Of a stretch of 64,000 nt of DNA, positions 47,128 through 59,077 are shown piece by piece (the stretch's first letter is position 1; each line of letters opens with the position of its first letter). This DNA comes from Rhizophagus clarus (taxonomy: Eukaryota > Glomeromycota > Glomeromycetes > Glomerales > Glomeraceae), in the NCBI GenBank assembly GCA_015698045.1, contig BLAL01000002.1, forward strand, positions 342,577 to 406,576, given 5' to 3'. Below the pieces are notes generated by a model, which was given only the letters and a program-made list of their open reading frames with translations, was not told the origin of the DNA and made no database searches. The position numbers and the translations under genes were made by a program.

Positions 47128-48259
47128 TCAATCATCCCATACATTAACATAATTTGTTCCTTGATCATAGTGACCATAGTATTCATTATCATATCCATCC
47201 TCTTCTTCTTTGTATTCTCCCTTTTCATCCTCTTCTCCTCCCTCATCAACATATTCCTTATCTGTTTCCTCTTTCTCATCAACATATTCTTCATCTGTTT
47301 CCTCATCCATTTCCTCTTCTCACCAACATATTCGTCATCTGTCTTCCCTTCCTTATCTTCTTCATTGCCATGTTCATCATCTGATGGTATTTCTACTTCA
47401 TCCCCCAACTGATTTTCTTGTTCAAGACAGTTATAGTTAAAAATCCAGTCATCTTCAGTTCCATCATGCTTATTAGAGATGCCACAGTATTTAAAAGATT
47501 TACAAATCAAATCAACATCAACTGCATTTCATGAATCTCTAATCCAATTTGCTACAGGTTCGTAAGAGGGCTTTTTTAAATTACCAGCTGGTGTTAACTC
47601 TTTTACGGCTTCTGCCATCCACTCATTATAGTTTCGTAACATCTATAGGATAATAATAACAAGTTTTAATAATTTTTTTTATTATAACTAGAAATCAAAA
47701 AGCAAAATAGAAATTAAATGATAATATCAAAGTGATCAGAATAATAATTATTACCTTGGTCTTAAATGATTTATTCACTGAAACATCTAAGGGTTGTAGG
47801 CAGGATGTTAATCCTCCAGAAATTATAGCAATATTGGTATTTTTTTCACCAAAATGCCTTTTAACAGAATCAACTATGTGGGCAGAAAACGAATTCAAAA
47901 CTAATAATGACTGTGGATTAGAAATTCTTTCATGTTTAGTCCAAATGTTTTCGATCCAATAAAGCATCTCGTTTTCCCTTTTAATTTACGCGAATAATTA
48001 CTTCTGGAGGAAAATTTTCTTAAGAGACATTCTTAAATTTGAAAATTATAAGTGGGGGAAGTTTTATTCCATCCGCCATACATGTTAAAATTACTGTAAA
48101 GTTAGCTTTTTCATGTCCTGTTGTGCGGATACTAACTGATCGTGCACCTAATTCATCAATAGTAGTATTGGAAGGAAGATCAAAAGATACTGGCATTTCA
48201 TCCATATTACTGATATCATCAGGAAATTTTTTTAAAAGATATATATCGATATTTATCAC
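47128..48259 (-). pseudogene. pogo/Tigger-type (DDE_1, CENP-B-like) transposase, truncated
   Basis: Minus-strand pieces: 48259-48020 (NMDEMPVSFDLPSNTTIDEL, TTGHEKANFTVILTCMADG), 47967-about 47750 (SLLVLNSFSAHIVDSVK, AIISGGLTSCLQPLDVSVNK), then, after an intron of about 100 bp, a block with MLRNYNEWMAEAVKEL and SFKYCGISNKHDGTEDDW. The first catalytic Asp (NMDE) is present; the second, in VLDSF of relatives, is Asn here (VLNSF). Stops interrupt KNVS-ENFPPEVIIRVN and RDS-NAV (Trp expected). An acidic tail with a frameshift near 47310 ends at 47128. The DNA-binding N-terminus is missing and replaced by a 51-bp satellite. Confidence 0.8.
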
Positions 48260-48289
48260 TTTATCTTAAATTATCCCATTTTATCATAT

Positions 48290-48805
48290 TAAATAAATCG
48301 ATAGATATCAAATTTGGATAGTTATTGATAAAAATATCTGGTGATATAAAATGATATTTAATGTTAATGATAGTTATTGATAAATATCTGGTGATATAAA
48401 ATGATATTTAATGTTAATGATAGTAATTGATAAATATCTGGTGATATAAAATGATATTTAATATTAATGATATTTATTGATAATAATCTGAAAGATAAAT
48501 AATGATATTTAATGTTAATGATATTTATCAGTAATAATCTGTAAAATAAATAATGATATTTAATGTTAATGATATTTATCGGTAATAATCTGTAAGATAA
48601 ATAATGATATTTAATGTTAATGATATTTATCAGTAATAATCTGTAAGATAAATAATGATATTTAATGTTAATGATATTTATCGGTAATAATCTGTAAGAT
48701 AAATAATGATATTTAATGTTAATGATATTTATCGGTAATAATCTGTAAGATAAATAATGATATTTAATGTTAATGATATTTATCAATAATAATCTGAAAG
48801 ATAAA
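48290..48805. repeat. 51-bp tandem repeat, about ten copies
   Basis: The unit AATGATATTTAATGTTAATG continuing ATATTTATCGGTAATAATCTG repeats every 51 bp (for example at 48501, 48552, 48603, 48654). Because 51 is a multiple of 3, the minus strand shows a 140-codon open frame of 17-residue repeats; this is a consequence of the array rather than a gene. It abuts the truncated pogo-type transposase. Confidence 0.85.
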
Positions 48806-49310
48806 TAACAATAATTATTTTAATGATTTATAATAAATTTTTAAATGTTAAAAAGTTTTATTAATTGATACCATTGTATAACCATTTATTTTTTTTTATA
48901 ATTATATTAAGCCTTACTACTGAAAACTCCCTCTTTTTGTCACTATAAACAGGTGGAGGGAACAGCAATGGCTTTCCCCCTATAGGCACTAATGGGCCTC
49001 TACCCGCATATAGAGGAGGGGCAGGTTCATAAGGTTAAACGTTATGCACATTGTGTATTGTACATGCGTACATATGTGCACATGTACCCTAATATAATTA
49101 AATTTTTACCAGTAATTAATTTTATGATTTTATATACTGGTATTAAATTAATTTAAAAATTATAAAAAAAAAAAAATTTATTTTGGGAAAATGTCCTCTA
49201 TTTATATTTAATTGAACATCACGTGTATCACATGATATTATATTAATAATGATCTACAGTTCAATCATTTACAAGTATAAAAAGCTTAACTACTTTGCTG
49301 AAATCTTCAA
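48806..49310. other. Intergenic DNA with a GC-richer block
   Basis: 48945-49095 is clearly less AT-rich than its surroundings (GGTGGAGGGAACAGCAATGG, CCCCCTATAGGC, CCGCATATAGAGGAGGGGCAG). No convincing frame or RNA family is seen. It is possibly the end of an unidentified repeat. Confidence 0.35.
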
Positions 49311-49314
49311 ATCC

Positions 49315-49735
49315 GCCACAATATCTTAACGATACATTTTCAACATCTTCACGATAACATCACAATTTTTTTAAATGATATCGTGATGATATATTTATGA
49401 TAATCTTAACGATACCTTTTCAACATCCTCGCGATATTTGAAATTTGATATCGTTCTGATATCATTCTGATATTATATCGATTTATAGTCTCGATGTCGT
49501 GATGATGTTGAAATGGAAATTGTGATGTTATCGTGAAGATGTTGAAAATGTATCGTTAAGATTATCATAAATATATCGTCACGATATCATTTAAAAATTA
49601 ATATTATCGTGAAGTTGTTGAAAATGTATTGTTAGGATATTATAATTATGTCGTTATGGTATCATTAAGATCGCTAAATATTTTATTGAAATATCGTGAC
49701 GACATTTAAACTGTATCAGGATGATAATGAAACGT
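49315..49735. mobile_element. Foldback element built on CGTGATGATAT/ATATCGTCACG words
   Basis: The left arm (TTAACGATACATTTTCAACATCTTCACGATAACATC-like) is repeated in the reverse complement after a centre near 49480, giving a long imperfect palindrome with internal tandem halves. No coding potential and no sure target duplication. Confidence 0.6.
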
Positions 49736-49899
49736 AGTAGATACATTCAATAAATTAAATCAATTTTAATTGGTTTAAATTAATTTGTTTATTAATTAAT
49801 TAATATATATATATTTTTATAATGCAATTATGACAATTATGATGTTTTAATTGTTATTTAATTGTTAAATATTGCGAATTACGGTAATTAAAGGAAGAA

Positions 49900-50165
49900 T
49901 ATCCCTATCTCTGGATAGGATGACATAAAATAACGTGACGATATCGGTTCAACACTAATATTATATTGAAACTTGTTAAAAATGTTGAATTAGAGTGTCT
50001 GGATTATGGCGCAAGCTCTGCGAAATTAAAGTTACGATCGTACCTGATTAAATTAAGCCGAAACACTTGAACCTAAAAGAAACAGAAGAAACGTTATTAT
50101 AACGTTCCTTACAAAAAAAAAAGAAAAAGAAAAGAAAAAAAGAAAATTCATATAACATTTCTTAC

Positions 50166-50196
<31 letters not shown>

Positions 50197-50640
50197 TAAG
50201 TTTCACATCTCTCTCACTGGATGGTTAACATAAAACAATGTGACGATATCATTATGACACTAATATTATATTGAAACTTGTTAAAAATGTTGAATTAATG
50301 AACCTAAAAGAAACAGAAGAAACGTTATTATAACGTTCCTTACAAAAAAAAAAAGAAAAGAAAAAAAGAAAATTCATATATTCTTACAAAAAAAAAAAAA
50401 ATATTAAGTTTCGCATCTCTCTCACCGGATGGTTAACATAAAACAACGTGACGATATCATTATGACACTAATATTATCTTGAAACTTGTTTAAAATGTTG
50501 AATTGATAAGTTTCTGATTACGACGCAAGTTTCTGCGAAATTAAAGATACGGTCGTACCTGGTAAATTACTTAGACATCTCTCTTTCCGAATGCTAATAT
50601 AAAACAACGTGACGATATCATTATGACGCTAGAACAATCG
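49900..50640. repeat. Four direct repeats containing CGTGACGATATCATTATGAC
   Basis: Copies start at about 49905, 50205, 50415 and 50580. They share ATCTCTC(T/A)C, a (C)GGATGGTTAACATAAAACAA block, GTGACGATATCATTATGACA and CTAATATTAT. Two also carry GGCGCAAG..CTGCGAAATTAAAG, and two carry an AGAAACGTTATTATAACGTT hairpin followed by long A runs. They lie just beyond the 3' end of the transposase pseudogene at 51340 and could be its subterminal repeats. Confidence 0.65.
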
Positions 50641-51339
50641 CATTCCCAAGTATAAAAAAGAGGGGAAATAATACTATACCGAAACTTTCTTTGCGCACAT
50701 TTCGAATTTTGTCCGAATTTCGTCGCAAATATTATTATACACTACTATTAAAAAATTTTTCTTTTTTAAAAAAAAATAATAATAAATAGATAAATAAATA
50801 AAAAAATACATCCCGAATTTCTGTTATATTGTTAAAAAATATTTCTAAACAATATTTGCACAGCGAGAGCTAAAATTTGTAAAACAATTAATATTATTAT
50901 AAATAACTTTTTGTTTCGTACCTGTCAAGGTGTCGAATAAACTATTTTTCAATGTTGAGATTACACCGGAATAAAAAATAGACGCGTATATGATTGTTAA
51001 TATTATTAAGAAATATTTTAAATAGACTGACAATATTAAAATGTAAGTTATTACAGTAAAATGTAGAGAATGGAGTAGAAATAACCGTCGTACGAATGTT
51101 TTAACAAACAAACAATGATTTTGATTGGATAATCAATACAAAGTCACGTTATCACGTGATAAGTAATGGACCAGTCACGATACCATAACGATATCAAAAT
51201 GATATTGTTGCATTTATTTAATAAAAAAAAGATACTGTATCATTTTGATATTGTTAAAACAATAATGAATTTAATGAGTAAACGTAGTATAAACTTATAT
51301 TTATATTGTAAATTTATTAACATAATATTACTAATAAAG
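50641..51339. other. Spacer downstream of the Tnp2-like transposase
   Basis: No secure gene. A short inverted repeat lies at 51180-51260 (ATATCAAAATGATATTGTT versus CATTTTGATATTGTT), related in style to the 49.3-kb foldback element. The open frames on both strands lack any recognisable feature. Confidence 0.35.
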
Positions 51340-54300
51340 CTATATAGCCGTAAAATAATAATTATTTTTTATCCACAAATCAATTTTCGTATCATAGACA
51401 AAGTGAACTTTCTGTACGTGGTCAATTATTGATATCGGGAAGATTCTTCTCCAGCGAATGTCTTGGCTTGTCTGAATGCGAAAAAGAGGACATTTCAATA
51501 CGTTGTGAATTCTGTTAATATTGTCAAACCAATCAATTGTAATAAAAGCATAATATTTATCATCATTGCCTTTGTATTTGAAAATCCCTTTTATAATCGC
51601 ATAACATTCACCACTGTCTTCCTCGTGTATTGTTACGATGTCACCAATATGAAGATGTACTTTGGAAAAGACGCCATCGCTTTCTTCCATAGTGTATGTC
51701 GCCAATTCATACCAGCCCATTTGAGAATATATAAGAGCTGACTTTTGTCCAATGTCCATAAATGAAAGAAGCAGCTCAGATTTGAAATTTGGCAAATTTT
51801 TCATGATATTTTCACGATCCTGACGGGACAAGCTCCTCTTTAAGATAATATTTGTAATAAAATCCACTGGAGATGAAATCGCTATATAAATAAAATTACG
51901 TTAATAATTGCGGAAATATTATTATTATAAAATTGTAATACAAACCTTCTTCATTTTCTTCCGGTTCTTGTTCATTTGATACCTTGTCTTCAGTAATATA
52001 CCAATTAGTCAATAAATTTCTAAAATTTGAGGATATAGTAGCGAAACCTCTACAAGGTTTTGATAATCTTTGATCTGCGCCTCCATCTACTAAATGACGA
52101 ATTGCAAAGAGCGTAGTATACCGCTTTAACAAGTCTAGCTCGACATTCTTGCAATTTGTTCGTAGTACCATTGCTTTAAAGATCTGATGCACCATCTCTT
52201 TGATACCAACTTGAGTGTTTATAAGAGTACCATAAGTCCTTGCATGCACCAGCAAGTGGATATTGATATGCAGGTTTGGTAAGTTAGCAAATTCAGGGAA
52301 AACCTAAAGCCACATTATTAAATAATATTTTATATATTGATAAATAAAAAATAAAAAATTATATAAGAATTATGAATAATTGTACCTTTGGAAGAATTTT
52401 CATTTCTTCTTCAAGGCATTTTTGTAATTCGTCATACGAATCTAATGTAAACTTGCTTTCAAAAACCATCCTCATTGTTTTTGCTACATATATCCAACAA
52501 GCAATTATTACATTTTTCGCCATGTTAATGCGTGATTCTTGAATTCGTCGTAGAATGCTTCTGGATTCATTTTCCTTTAAGCTTGATGTTTCTAAAAAAC
52601 TATTAAGTATAAAAGGCATTATCATAGCGAGCCTAAGATAGTCAGACATCATGAAACTAGCATTGTGACTAATTGGATTTGGCAAACGAGACCATTTTTT
52701 TGGTTTCTCAAAGTTCTTCCAGGCTTTGATAAACTCGTCCTCTCCTTTTTGTGAAAATAATTCGCACCTGTGGAAATCAAAAAGCTTTATTAAAAGATTT
52801 TGTTCGTTACATATCTAGCTAAAGTTAATTAAATTCAAAGATCATACGTTAATTTAAGAAGTCGTCCAATCTTCCCAGCAGTTGCATGATATACATCTTG
52901 AGGTGTCTGTAGATGCCTTTCTCTTAGCAGCCTATCCAAAATGCTAGGCCTTGTTCTTAGTCCAAACTCAGTACAAAGTCGTCTTTGCCTTGTGGTAGCA
53001 GGTTCGTTAAATATCTCTTTAAATTGATCGTCAGTAATGTGATGATATCTTGATGTTGCTGGTACATCCTGAGAGAAGTTGGTAAGTGATTCTCGAGAGG
53101 CTGTACAAGTGCGGCAACCTTTATTGGCATTATGTCGTAATACACCACACATGTCATTCCCTTGTGGTAAATCAGCAGTTACGACACCTAAACCGGCTAT
53201 CACCCAAGCATCTTGGCCATTCACTTCCATTAATTTTCCTTGTTCGAATTCTTTCATTTCAGAAATAAATGGCAACATGAATTCATTGAAATTACCACCG
53301 AAAGGAACAAACCCGAGAACAAAGTGATTTTTGAGCAACTTTCTTTGACGGGCAGGCATATTTCCAAACTGCACATAAACACCTCCTAACGAATGATAAA
53401 CATTCCTAAATGTTCCAAAATCATCGTAATATATGTCCAAAAACAGCTTATAAACCGGAATTGTTGGAGATGGTGGCTGCCTTATGGAAATATATTCCGA
53501 AGGATGTTGATAAGAGAACGTTGCATCACGAATGCACCAGTGTGTATGATGTTTATAAAGTATTTCGGTAATTCGTAGTGTATCTGCAGCAACCTTTTCT
53601 GAAATTTGTGATGTTGTTATTGTCAAGAATGGTTCATCTTGTAACCAAACTTCTCCGGAAAGAGAGCGATTTTGTCTTAATTCTCCCTTAAAAGTTCCAG
53701 GCAAGTCACTATAATCTAGAACTTTTTGGATTCTCAGCCGATACTGTTGGTTCTCTTCATTTAATAATATCGCTCTCAATCTGCCAAGTTTTCGCTCATT
53801 GTCGTAATAGTAAACAAAATCGCCGCATTGGTATATCTCTATTATATACATATGAAAAAAGTGTTAGTCTCTTGTACTTTATTGCTTCGCCTCTCTACCA
53901 TCAGCTTGCATTTAATAAATAATTACCCCCTAATATCATTAATTGTTCTTGACCGAAAAGAGGTGACTCTGCCCATAAGGTACCATGCCAGTACTTGGAT
54001 TTTGTTTTTGAATCGACACCAGCACCAAAATACATTTCCTTTAATAGTGATGGGTTGTTAAGAACATTCCAAATAATATCACTTATTGAAAGTTGATATG
54101 CCATTTTTGAATCCTTTAAAGTTGATGGTGTTTTTTTTGATGAAATTGAGATAGATTTTGCTGATATTGAGGGAAGAGGAAGACGCTCCCTCCATGCTCG
54201 AAATCTCCGAATATTCTTTACAATATGATCTCTATTAAATTCTGGTCTCATGATAATGTCAACAAGATCTTCATATGCATTTGTTGAAATATTATGCTTA

Positions 54301-55022
54301 TAAATCTAACAAAATAAGGCAGCAGTAGTTAAATTTTGAAAATATGGAGCAAAATCACCATCATAAGATGGTAACTTATCTTTAGCCAATGCTTCATCAA
54401 CGAATAGCTTTTCTTCTGAGATATCAGAATCATGTCTTTCTTCATTATCTGACGACATTGTTTCATATTCTTCATCACTTTCTAAGGACATTATATAATC
54501 GCTTTCTGTTTCATTCTCTGATGATGTTGAAATCATGTTGGTATCACCTTCTTCATTATTGCTTCGTTGTTCTAAATCATTATTATTATCGTTTCGTTAT
54601 TCTAAATGATCATTATCGCTTCGTTGTTCTAAATGATCATCATTGCTTCGTTATTCTAAATCATCACCATTATCGCTTCGCTGTTTTATATGATTATCAT
54701 CGCTTCGTTGTTCTAAATCATCACCATTATCGCTTCGCTGTTCTATATGATCATCATCGCTTCGTTGTTCTAAATCATCACCATTATCGCTTCGCTGTTC
54801 TATATGATCATCATCGCTTCGTTGTTCTAAATCATCATCTCCGTCGCCATATTCATTATACTCTTCGCCGCTAATATTATCATCTTCAAAATCTTTTTGT
54901 ACCATTTTTTCATTGTCATCATTATCCGATAATAAAAATCTGTTGGGCAACCTTCTAAAATTATTACGGATACGAAAAGGTAATGTAGCAATATTCGCTT
55001 TTTGAGGTTTATTTCGTAACAT
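51340..55022 (-). pseudogene. Large Tnp2/CACTA-like transposase with three nonsense mutations
   Basis: From ATG 55022 one frame runs through an acidic repeat region into ESPLFGQEQLMILGG, a splice at about 53920 to 53840, then EIYQCGDFVYYYDNERKLGR, the core DIYYDDFGTFRNVYHSLGG followed by VYVQFGNMPARQRK, GLGVVTADLPQGNDM and HNANKGCRTCTAS. Further exons follow (52767-52374, about 52304-51950, 51880-51340). The C-terminal exon contains HIGDIVTIHEEDSGECYAII and IRWRRIFPI, common in Tnp2-type proteins. Stops occur only in the N-terminal part: TAA 54651-54653, TAA 54597-54599 and TAG 54306-54308; the rest is intact. A start at an internal Met after 54306 (for example in IIMRPEFNRDHIV) would leave about 900 residues open, so some function cannot be excluded. 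The family call is from the DDF/GNMP and CxxC pattern. Confidence 0.7.
54540..54850 (-). repeat. 57-bp coding minisatellite in the transposase N-terminus
   Basis: The 19-codon unit DDLEQRSDDDHIEQRSDNG repeats about three times almost perfectly, followed by more diverged half units. Two of the CAA codons in the diverged copies are TAA. The region is strongly acidic and probably disordered. Confidence 0.85.
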
Positions 55023-55129
55023 GGCTATGATAATAATTATAATAAGGAATAATAAAATGAGTAAATTTAAAAAATGTCCATGCGCGTTTGTGTATTTAAT
55101 TCATTAACTGCTTTTATAATATTTTTAAT

Positions 55130-58100
55130 TGGAAATCATAGTATCACGACCACAGCACATAAACGGAAATTTTGGGTTAACAAATTTCTCATTAACGGAA
55201 ATTTTGGGCAATGATCTGGTTACATGTAAAGAAATTTGTATGAAATCGTGACCGCAGGACATAAACGGAAATTTATAAACGGAAATTTATATTGAAATTT
55301 CGAGAAAAAAAAATTGTCAATGGTTACATTAGTTCTTGGATCACAGTACATTAATGGAAATCTTGAGGAAAATGATCTAAAATTGACGTGTTAACAACAG
55401 TTATATGCAAAGAAATTTTGTATGAATATCGTGCGTGACTGCAGAACATAAACGGAAATTTAGATTACTAATTTCTTAAATTTTGGGAAAATCGACATGC
55501 AAAGAAATTTTGTATGAATATTGTGACCGCGGGACATAAACGGAAATTTGAATTGATCGGAAATTTTCTTAATGGCTACATTGGTTCTTTACTTACAATG
55601 CATTAACGAAGTTTTGAGGCAATGATCTGAAGAGTTGACTTCTTTAACAGTTATATGTAAAGGAATTTATATGAATATTGTGACCGCAGGACATAAGCGG
55701 AAATTTAGATCATCGAATTTTGGGATAATTGATCGGAAAAAAAATTCGTTAATAGTTAGTTACATTAACTAATGAATTATATAATGAACAACATCGTAAC
55801 TATAGAAATTTGGGTTAACAAAGCTCTTGAATTTAGGATTGATGTTTTGACGATTACATGTAAAGAAATTTATATAGGCTGCTGGACATAACGGAAATTG
55901 GTTAACAAAGCTTTTCTGAAAAATTGACATTACATTTTAAGAATATCGTGATCGCAGCACATTTAGACAAGACAAATGATCAGAAAAAAATTGTTAGCAA
56001 TTCGTGTTCCAGTTTATATGAAATTTTGATTTTTATGATTTTAAATTATTACAATCAATTATTATGATAAAATCACTAGTTGTGAGCTTTACGGATATAT
56101 ACAATTATAAAATTACATAAGATTTATTTTTTTATTGAAATAAATTGAAAAGAAGGTGGATATAATATTAATGAGATATTAATTTCATATAATGGCAATA
56201 TCAATTCTAACAAATAATTTTAAAGTGTTAAATATTTCAAATTATCACAAAATATTAAAGAATCAAATGATCATACTTTTTTCACCATCCGAGCCCAGTC
56301 TCCCATGGTCTTCGCTTGGTTGTTACGAGATGGACGTTTCTGTTTCTTTTTAATGTTGGTCTGGAGAAGATCGTTCGATCAGGTTTGTTCTTTTATTAGA
56401 TCGTCTAGCGAGATCAATATCATATTATCTATATATGAAAGAAACTATTTGAATATTATCATACGTTATTTAATGAATTAATATACCAGGTATTTTTTTT
56501 TTATACCTGTTTCTTCTCTACTAGGTTTGGGAGAGGACATTTTCTTTCTATCTTTTTTTTATTAGAAATCTAAAAACTCTGATCTGAGATGTGGTATTTT
56601 TATATGTAACTGATAAGATATGGACAGTCAAACTTTAAAAAAAATATCAATTGAATTCTTTGGGAAAAAAGCACAAAGTAAATTTTTTTATAATATTACG
56701 ACTGTGATATCATGACTGCACTATATAAAAGGAAATTTGGGTCAACAACTTGAAAAGTTTTTTTTAAAACTTCATTACATAATTCCGAGATAGAGAACTA
56801 ATGTAACAAATTCTGTCAATGCGCTGCAGATAAAAATCAATGTAACCATTAACAATTTTTTTCCTGATCAATTATTGATCTAAATTTCCATTTATTTATC
56901 GCGACCACGATATTCATGTCAAATTTTTCAGATCATTACCCTAGATTCCACCAATGTGCTGCAGATAAAGATCTTTTGCAGATAAAGAATCAACAGAACT
57001 GTTGACAAAATTTTTTTCTGATCAATTTTTTGATCTAAATTTCTGTTCATGTCCTGCGATCACCTTACATGTAACCGCAATTTTTCCATTTCCCAAAATT
57101 TCATCAATTTACTTTACATTGCACTAATATTGCACTGTTAAATATTTAATATAATATTTTTTCTAATAATTTATTATCAATCCTAATTATTAAAATAAAT
57201 ATATAATATATTAAACTTATGAAAAAATGTACTCTATTTAAGTATTAGGACAGCATAATATAGTACATACAGTATAATTCTTCAACCCTGATTATGTAAC
57301 CATTAACAAATTTTTCTCCTGATCAATTATCCCGAAAATCCGTTTATGTCCTGCGATCACGATATTCACGTCAAATTTTTCAGATTACCCCTGAATTCTA
57401 TCAATGCGCTGCAGATAAAAAATCAATGTAATCATTAACAATTTTTTTCCGGTCAATTATTGATCTAAATTTCTATTTATTTATTGCGACCATGATATTC
57501 ATTCCAAATTTTTCAGATCATTACCCTAGATTCCACAAATGTGCTGCAGATAAAGATCTTTTGCAGATAAAGAATCAACAGAACTGTTGACAAAATTTTT
57601 TTCTGATCAATTTGTTGATCTAAATTTCTGTTCATGTCCTGCGATCACCTTACATGTAACCGCAATTTTTCCATTTCCCAAAATTTCATCAATTTACTGT
57701 ATACATTGCACTAATATTGTACTGTTAAATATTTAATATAATATTTTTTCTATTAAGATTAAAAGAATAGTTAATAATTTATTATCAATCCTAATTATTA
57801 AAATAAATATATAATATATTAAACATATGAAAAATGTACTCTATTTAAGTATTAGGACAGCATAGTAATATAGTACGTACAGTATAATTCTTCAACCCTG
57901 ATTATGTAAACATTAACAAATTTTTTCTCCTGATCAATTATCCCGAAAATCCGTTTATGTCCTGCGATCACGATATTCATATCAAATTTTTCAGATTACC
58001 CCTGAATTCTATCAATGCGCTGCAGATAAAAAATCAATGTAACCATTAATAATTTTTTCCGATCAATTATTGATCTAAATTTCTATTTATTTATTGCGAC

Positions 58101-58940
58101 CACGATATTCATGTCAAATTTTTCAGATCATTACCCTAGATTCCACCAATGTGCTGCAAATAAAGATCTTTTGCAGATAAAGAATCAACAGAACTGTTGA
58201 CAAAATTTTTCCGACCAATTTTTTGATCTAAATTTCTATTTATGTCCTGCGATCACCTTACATGTAACCGCAATTTTTCCATTGCCCAAAATTTCATCAA
58301 TGTACTGTAAACATTGCATTAATATTGCACTGTTAAATATTTAATATAATATTTTTTCTATTTAGATTAGATTAAAAGAACAATCCTAATTATTAAAATA
58401 AATATATAATATATTAAACATATGAAAAAAATGTACTCTATTTAAGTATTAGGACAGCATAATATAGTACGTACAGTATAATTCTTCAACCCTGATTATG
58501 TAACCATTAACAAATTTTTTCTCCTGATCAATTATCCCGAAAATCCGTTTATGTCCTGCGATCACGATATTCATATAAAGTTTCTTTACTTGTAACCGTT
58601 AATATTGCTCGAAATTACCATTAATGTTCTGTGGATAAAGAACTAATATACCCATTAAGGATTTTCCCGATCAATTATTCCAATAATTTGAAAATTTTGT
58701 TGGCCAAATTTCTGTTTATGTCCTACAGTTACGATACTCATATATAATTTCTTTACATGTAACCGTTAAGACGTCAAATTTTCCCAAAATTTTCATCATA
58801 AAGAATCGATGTAACCATTAACAAATTTTTCCAATCAACTATCCAAGATTTAATGTAACCATGAACGTTTTTTTTGAGAATGCTAACCCAATTTCCTTTT
58901 ATGTGCTGCGATCACGATGTAATTTTTTCTTAATATTAGG
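55130..58940. repeat. Central region with about 19 copies of a 30-bp motif in two opposed blocks
   Basis: The motif GTGACCGCAGGACATAAACG followed by GAAATTT occurs about seven times in one orientation in 55140-55960 and about twelve times in the reverse orientation in 56700-58930. The regions between motifs contain GTTACAT/ATGTAAC and CGCTGCAGATAAA words. The centre (56000-56700) includes a slightly GC-rich block at 56290-56420 (CCATCCGAGCCCAGTCTCCC). The region lies exactly between the divergent genes starting at 55022 (-) and 59078 (+). Confidence 0.75.
56870..58600. repeat. Three tandem units of about 585-610 bp inside the motif region
   Basis: The anchor CTAGATTCCACCAATGTGCT occurs at 56941, 57526 (one change) and 58136, and the whole intervening sequence is repeated, including GTTAAATATTTAATATAATA and AGTATTAGGACAGCATA. 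It is a segmental tandem amplification; low divergence between units suggests it is fairly recent. Confidence 0.85.
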
Positions 58941-59077
58941 AGAAATCTCTATAAATAAATAAAGATGATGCTGTATTCGTTTCGTCAGGAATCACCTATT
59001 TCTTTACGTGATGAATCACCTATTTCTTTACGTTGCTACTAGCACAATACCGATAAGTACCATCTTGTTTGTTTATC

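Noticed and set aside
47154-47440. Three overlapping plus-strand frames rich in Ser, Leu, Phe
   Set aside because: They are complements of the acidic tail of the pogo-type transposase on the minus strand.
48364-48786. 140-codon open frame on the minus strand
   Set aside because: It is the translation of a 51-bp satellite (17-residue repeat) with no start context or homology.
50845-51111. Small hydrophobic minus-strand frame downstream of the Tnp2-like gene
   Set aside because: It has no splice or homology support and lies in AT-rich DNA between repeats.
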